The notes below the pieces were generated by a model that saw only the letters and a list, made by a program, of their open reading frames with translations, had not been told where the DNA came from and ran no database searches. The position numbers were made by a program, and so were the translations under genes. From the NCBI RefSeq assembly GCF_002081825.1, contig NZ_MUKU01000013.1, forward strand, positions 1 to 64,000: a stretch of DNA of 64,000 bases, read 5' to 3'. The stretch is from Chromobacterium haemolyticum (GTDB lineage Bacteria; Pseudomonadota; Gammaproteobacteria; Burkholderiales; Chromobacteriaceae). Numbering within the stretch: the first letter of the stretch is position 1; the number at the start of each line of letters is the position of its first letter. Shown piece by piece: positions 62,874 through 64,000 of this stretch.

Positions 62874-64000
62874 ATGACTACCGTTGTCCGCCATTTCATG
62901 CCCGCCACGGCCAAACGGTTGATTCCCAACCGCTGGGATCTGATCGCGTTTCCGCTCCTGCTCGGCTTCCTGCTGATAGCCACCACCGGCATCCGCGAAA
63001 CCTGGGCGCCGCTGACCGCGCTGCAAACCGTTCCCATCACGCTGGACCCGGCCAATCTGCCGGAATACGCGCTGCGCACCACACTGCGCATGCTGGCCGC
63101 CATGGCCGCCGCACTCGTCTTCACCCTGATCTACGGCACGCTGGCGGCCAAGAGCCGCCGCGCCGGCTTGCTGCTGGTGCCCATGCTGGACATCCTGCAA
63201 TCAGTGCCGGTGCTGGGCTACATTTCCTTCACCGTCACCTTCTTCCTGGCGCTGTTTCCCGGCCGGGTGCTGGGGGCGGAATTCGCCGCCATCTTCGCCA
63301 TCTTCACCAGCCAGGCCTGGAACATGACCTTCAGCTTCTACCAATCGCTGCGCACCGTGCCGCGCGATCTGGAAGAAGTCTCGCTCAATCTGCGGCTGAC
63401 GCCGTGGCAGAAGTTCTGGAAGCTGGAAGTGCCGTTCTCCATGCCCGGCATGATCTGGAACATGATGATGAGCATGTCCGGCGGCTGGTTTTTCGTGGTG
63501 GCCTCGGAAGCCATCACCGTCGGCGACAAGACCGTCACCCTGCCCGGCGTCGGCTCCTACCTCGCCATGGCCATCCAACATAAGGATCTGGCCGCCGTGG
63601 GCTGGGTGATTCTGACCATGACCGTGGTCATCGTCATCTACGACCAATTCCTGTTCCGCCCCATGGTGGCCTGGGCGGACAAATTCCGCCTGGAAGACAC
63701 TGCCAGCCAATCCGCGCCGGAGTCCTGGGTGCTCAAGCTGATCCAGCGCACCCGCGCCATCCAGCTGCTGCTCAAGCCCTTTGGCAAGTTACTGCGCAAA
63801 ACCGCCCGGCTGCGCCTCAATTACCGCCTGCCGCAAGGCCTGCACTCGGAAGCGCAAACCTCGGTGTCGCGCGGCATTGATGTAGTCTGGTGGCTGTTGG
63901 TGGCGACGCTGGGTCTGCTGGCCAGCTGGAAACTGGTGAGCTTCATCCACACCGAAGTGGGACCGGCCGAAGTCCTGCGCGTGCTGGGCCTGGGCCTGAT
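62874..64000 (+). CDS. ABC transporter permease, NitT/TauT type, incomplete at right edge
   Basis: An open frame of 375 complete codons runs off the window. It has several membrane helices: about 23-42 (LIAFPLLLGFLLIATTGI), about 72-92, and further ones, including LLLVPMLDILQSVPVLGYIS. The EAA loop EEVSLNLRLTPWQKFWKLEV contacts the ATPase. Its length, continuing after a complete permease domain into a second helix set (GIDVVWWLLVATLGLLAS), suggests a duplicated two-domain permease. Substrate unknown. The ATPase and binding protein should lie beyond the edge. Confidence 0.88.
   Translation, partial: MTTVVRHFMPATAKRLIPNRWDLIAFPLLLGFLLIATTGIRETWAPLTALQTVPITLDPANLPEYALRTTLRMLAAMAAALVFTLIYGTLAAKSRRAGLLLVPMLDILQSVPVLGYISFTVTFFLALFPGRVLGAEFAAIFAIFTSQAWNMTFSFYQSLRTVPRDLEEVSLNLRLTPWQKFWKLEVPFSMPGMIWNMMMSMSGGWFFVVASEAITVGDKTVTLPGVGSYLAMAIQHKDLAAVGWVILTMTVVIVIYDQFLFRPMVAWADKFRLEDTASQSAPESWVLKLIQRTRAIQLLLKPFGKLLRKTARLRLNYRLPQGLHSEAQTSVSRGIDVVWWLLVATLGLLASWKLVSFIHTEVGPAEVLRVLGLGL

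Noticed and set aside
1-64000. CRISPR arrays, prophage or integrative element
   Set aside because: No array of regularly spaced repeats, no phage structural genes, integrase or attachment-site duplication was seen; mobile DNA is limited to the insertion-sequence end and the 120-bp palindromic element.

Overview
The window is high-GC DNA from a betaproteobacterium, most likely Chromobacterium or a close relative in the Neisseriales. The support is conserved protein content and gene order (amgK-murU/lptD-surA-pdxA, def-fmt-htpX-rsmB-ntrYX, dprA-smg-topA), a Neisseria-type heme oxygenase, and a secreted GH18 chitinase with a possible CviR-type lux box. It is almost entirely chromosomal core: about 63 protein genes (two cut by the window edges) and three tRNA genes, with little mobile DNA.

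Left part (1-10.5 kb): the left edge is the 5' end of an IS4-family insertion sequence. Then come ruvB (-), an FMN riboswitch with ribB (+), a glrK-qseG-glrR two-component operon (+), and a periplasmic BON-domain protein carrying six 17-residue repeats. The BON gene is preceded by a textbook sigma-54 promoter and two TGTC-N10-GACA sites, the arrangement expected of a GlrR target. A 120-bp palindromic repeat, ruvA, ruvC and the peptidoglycan-recycling pair murU-amgK follow on the minus strand.

10.5-31 kb: lptD-surA-pdxA (outer-membrane assembly and PLP synthesis), two TPM-domain genes with lemA, a large FAD/Fe-S oxidoreductase, chitinase, a His/Lys-rich secreted peptide, the CBS transporter paeA, a HIT-domain protein, a sulfurtransferase, exonuclease III, pyrE, small envelope proteins, and hemO with a Fur box.

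31-49.5 kb: three identical tRNA-Lys(UUU) genes under one strong promoter, then fxsA, dps, a TonB-like protein, a thioesterase, a TlpA-like thioredoxin and moeB. The minus-strand run def-fmt-htpX-rsmB-DUF4390-ntrY-ntrX follows; its NtrX has lost the ATPase and sigma-54 contact motifs. A divergent plus-strand run carries LysM-dprA-smg-topA.

49.5-64 kb: an unrecognised 428-residue protein in a relatively AT-rich patch, DUF1622, dgkA, glutathione synthesis (gshA, a periplasmic protein, gshB), a PfkB kinase, a TlpA thioredoxin, a DUF2087 protein, secA, a Pho-box-preceded Tat lipoprotein phosphatase (PhoD), and a NitT/TauT-type ABC permease cut by the right edge.

The best candidate for a little-described system is the glrK-qseG-glrR locus with its adjacent sigma-54-driven, repeat-bearing BON protein. 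Start codons were chosen from ribosome-binding sites and family N-termini. No database search was run.
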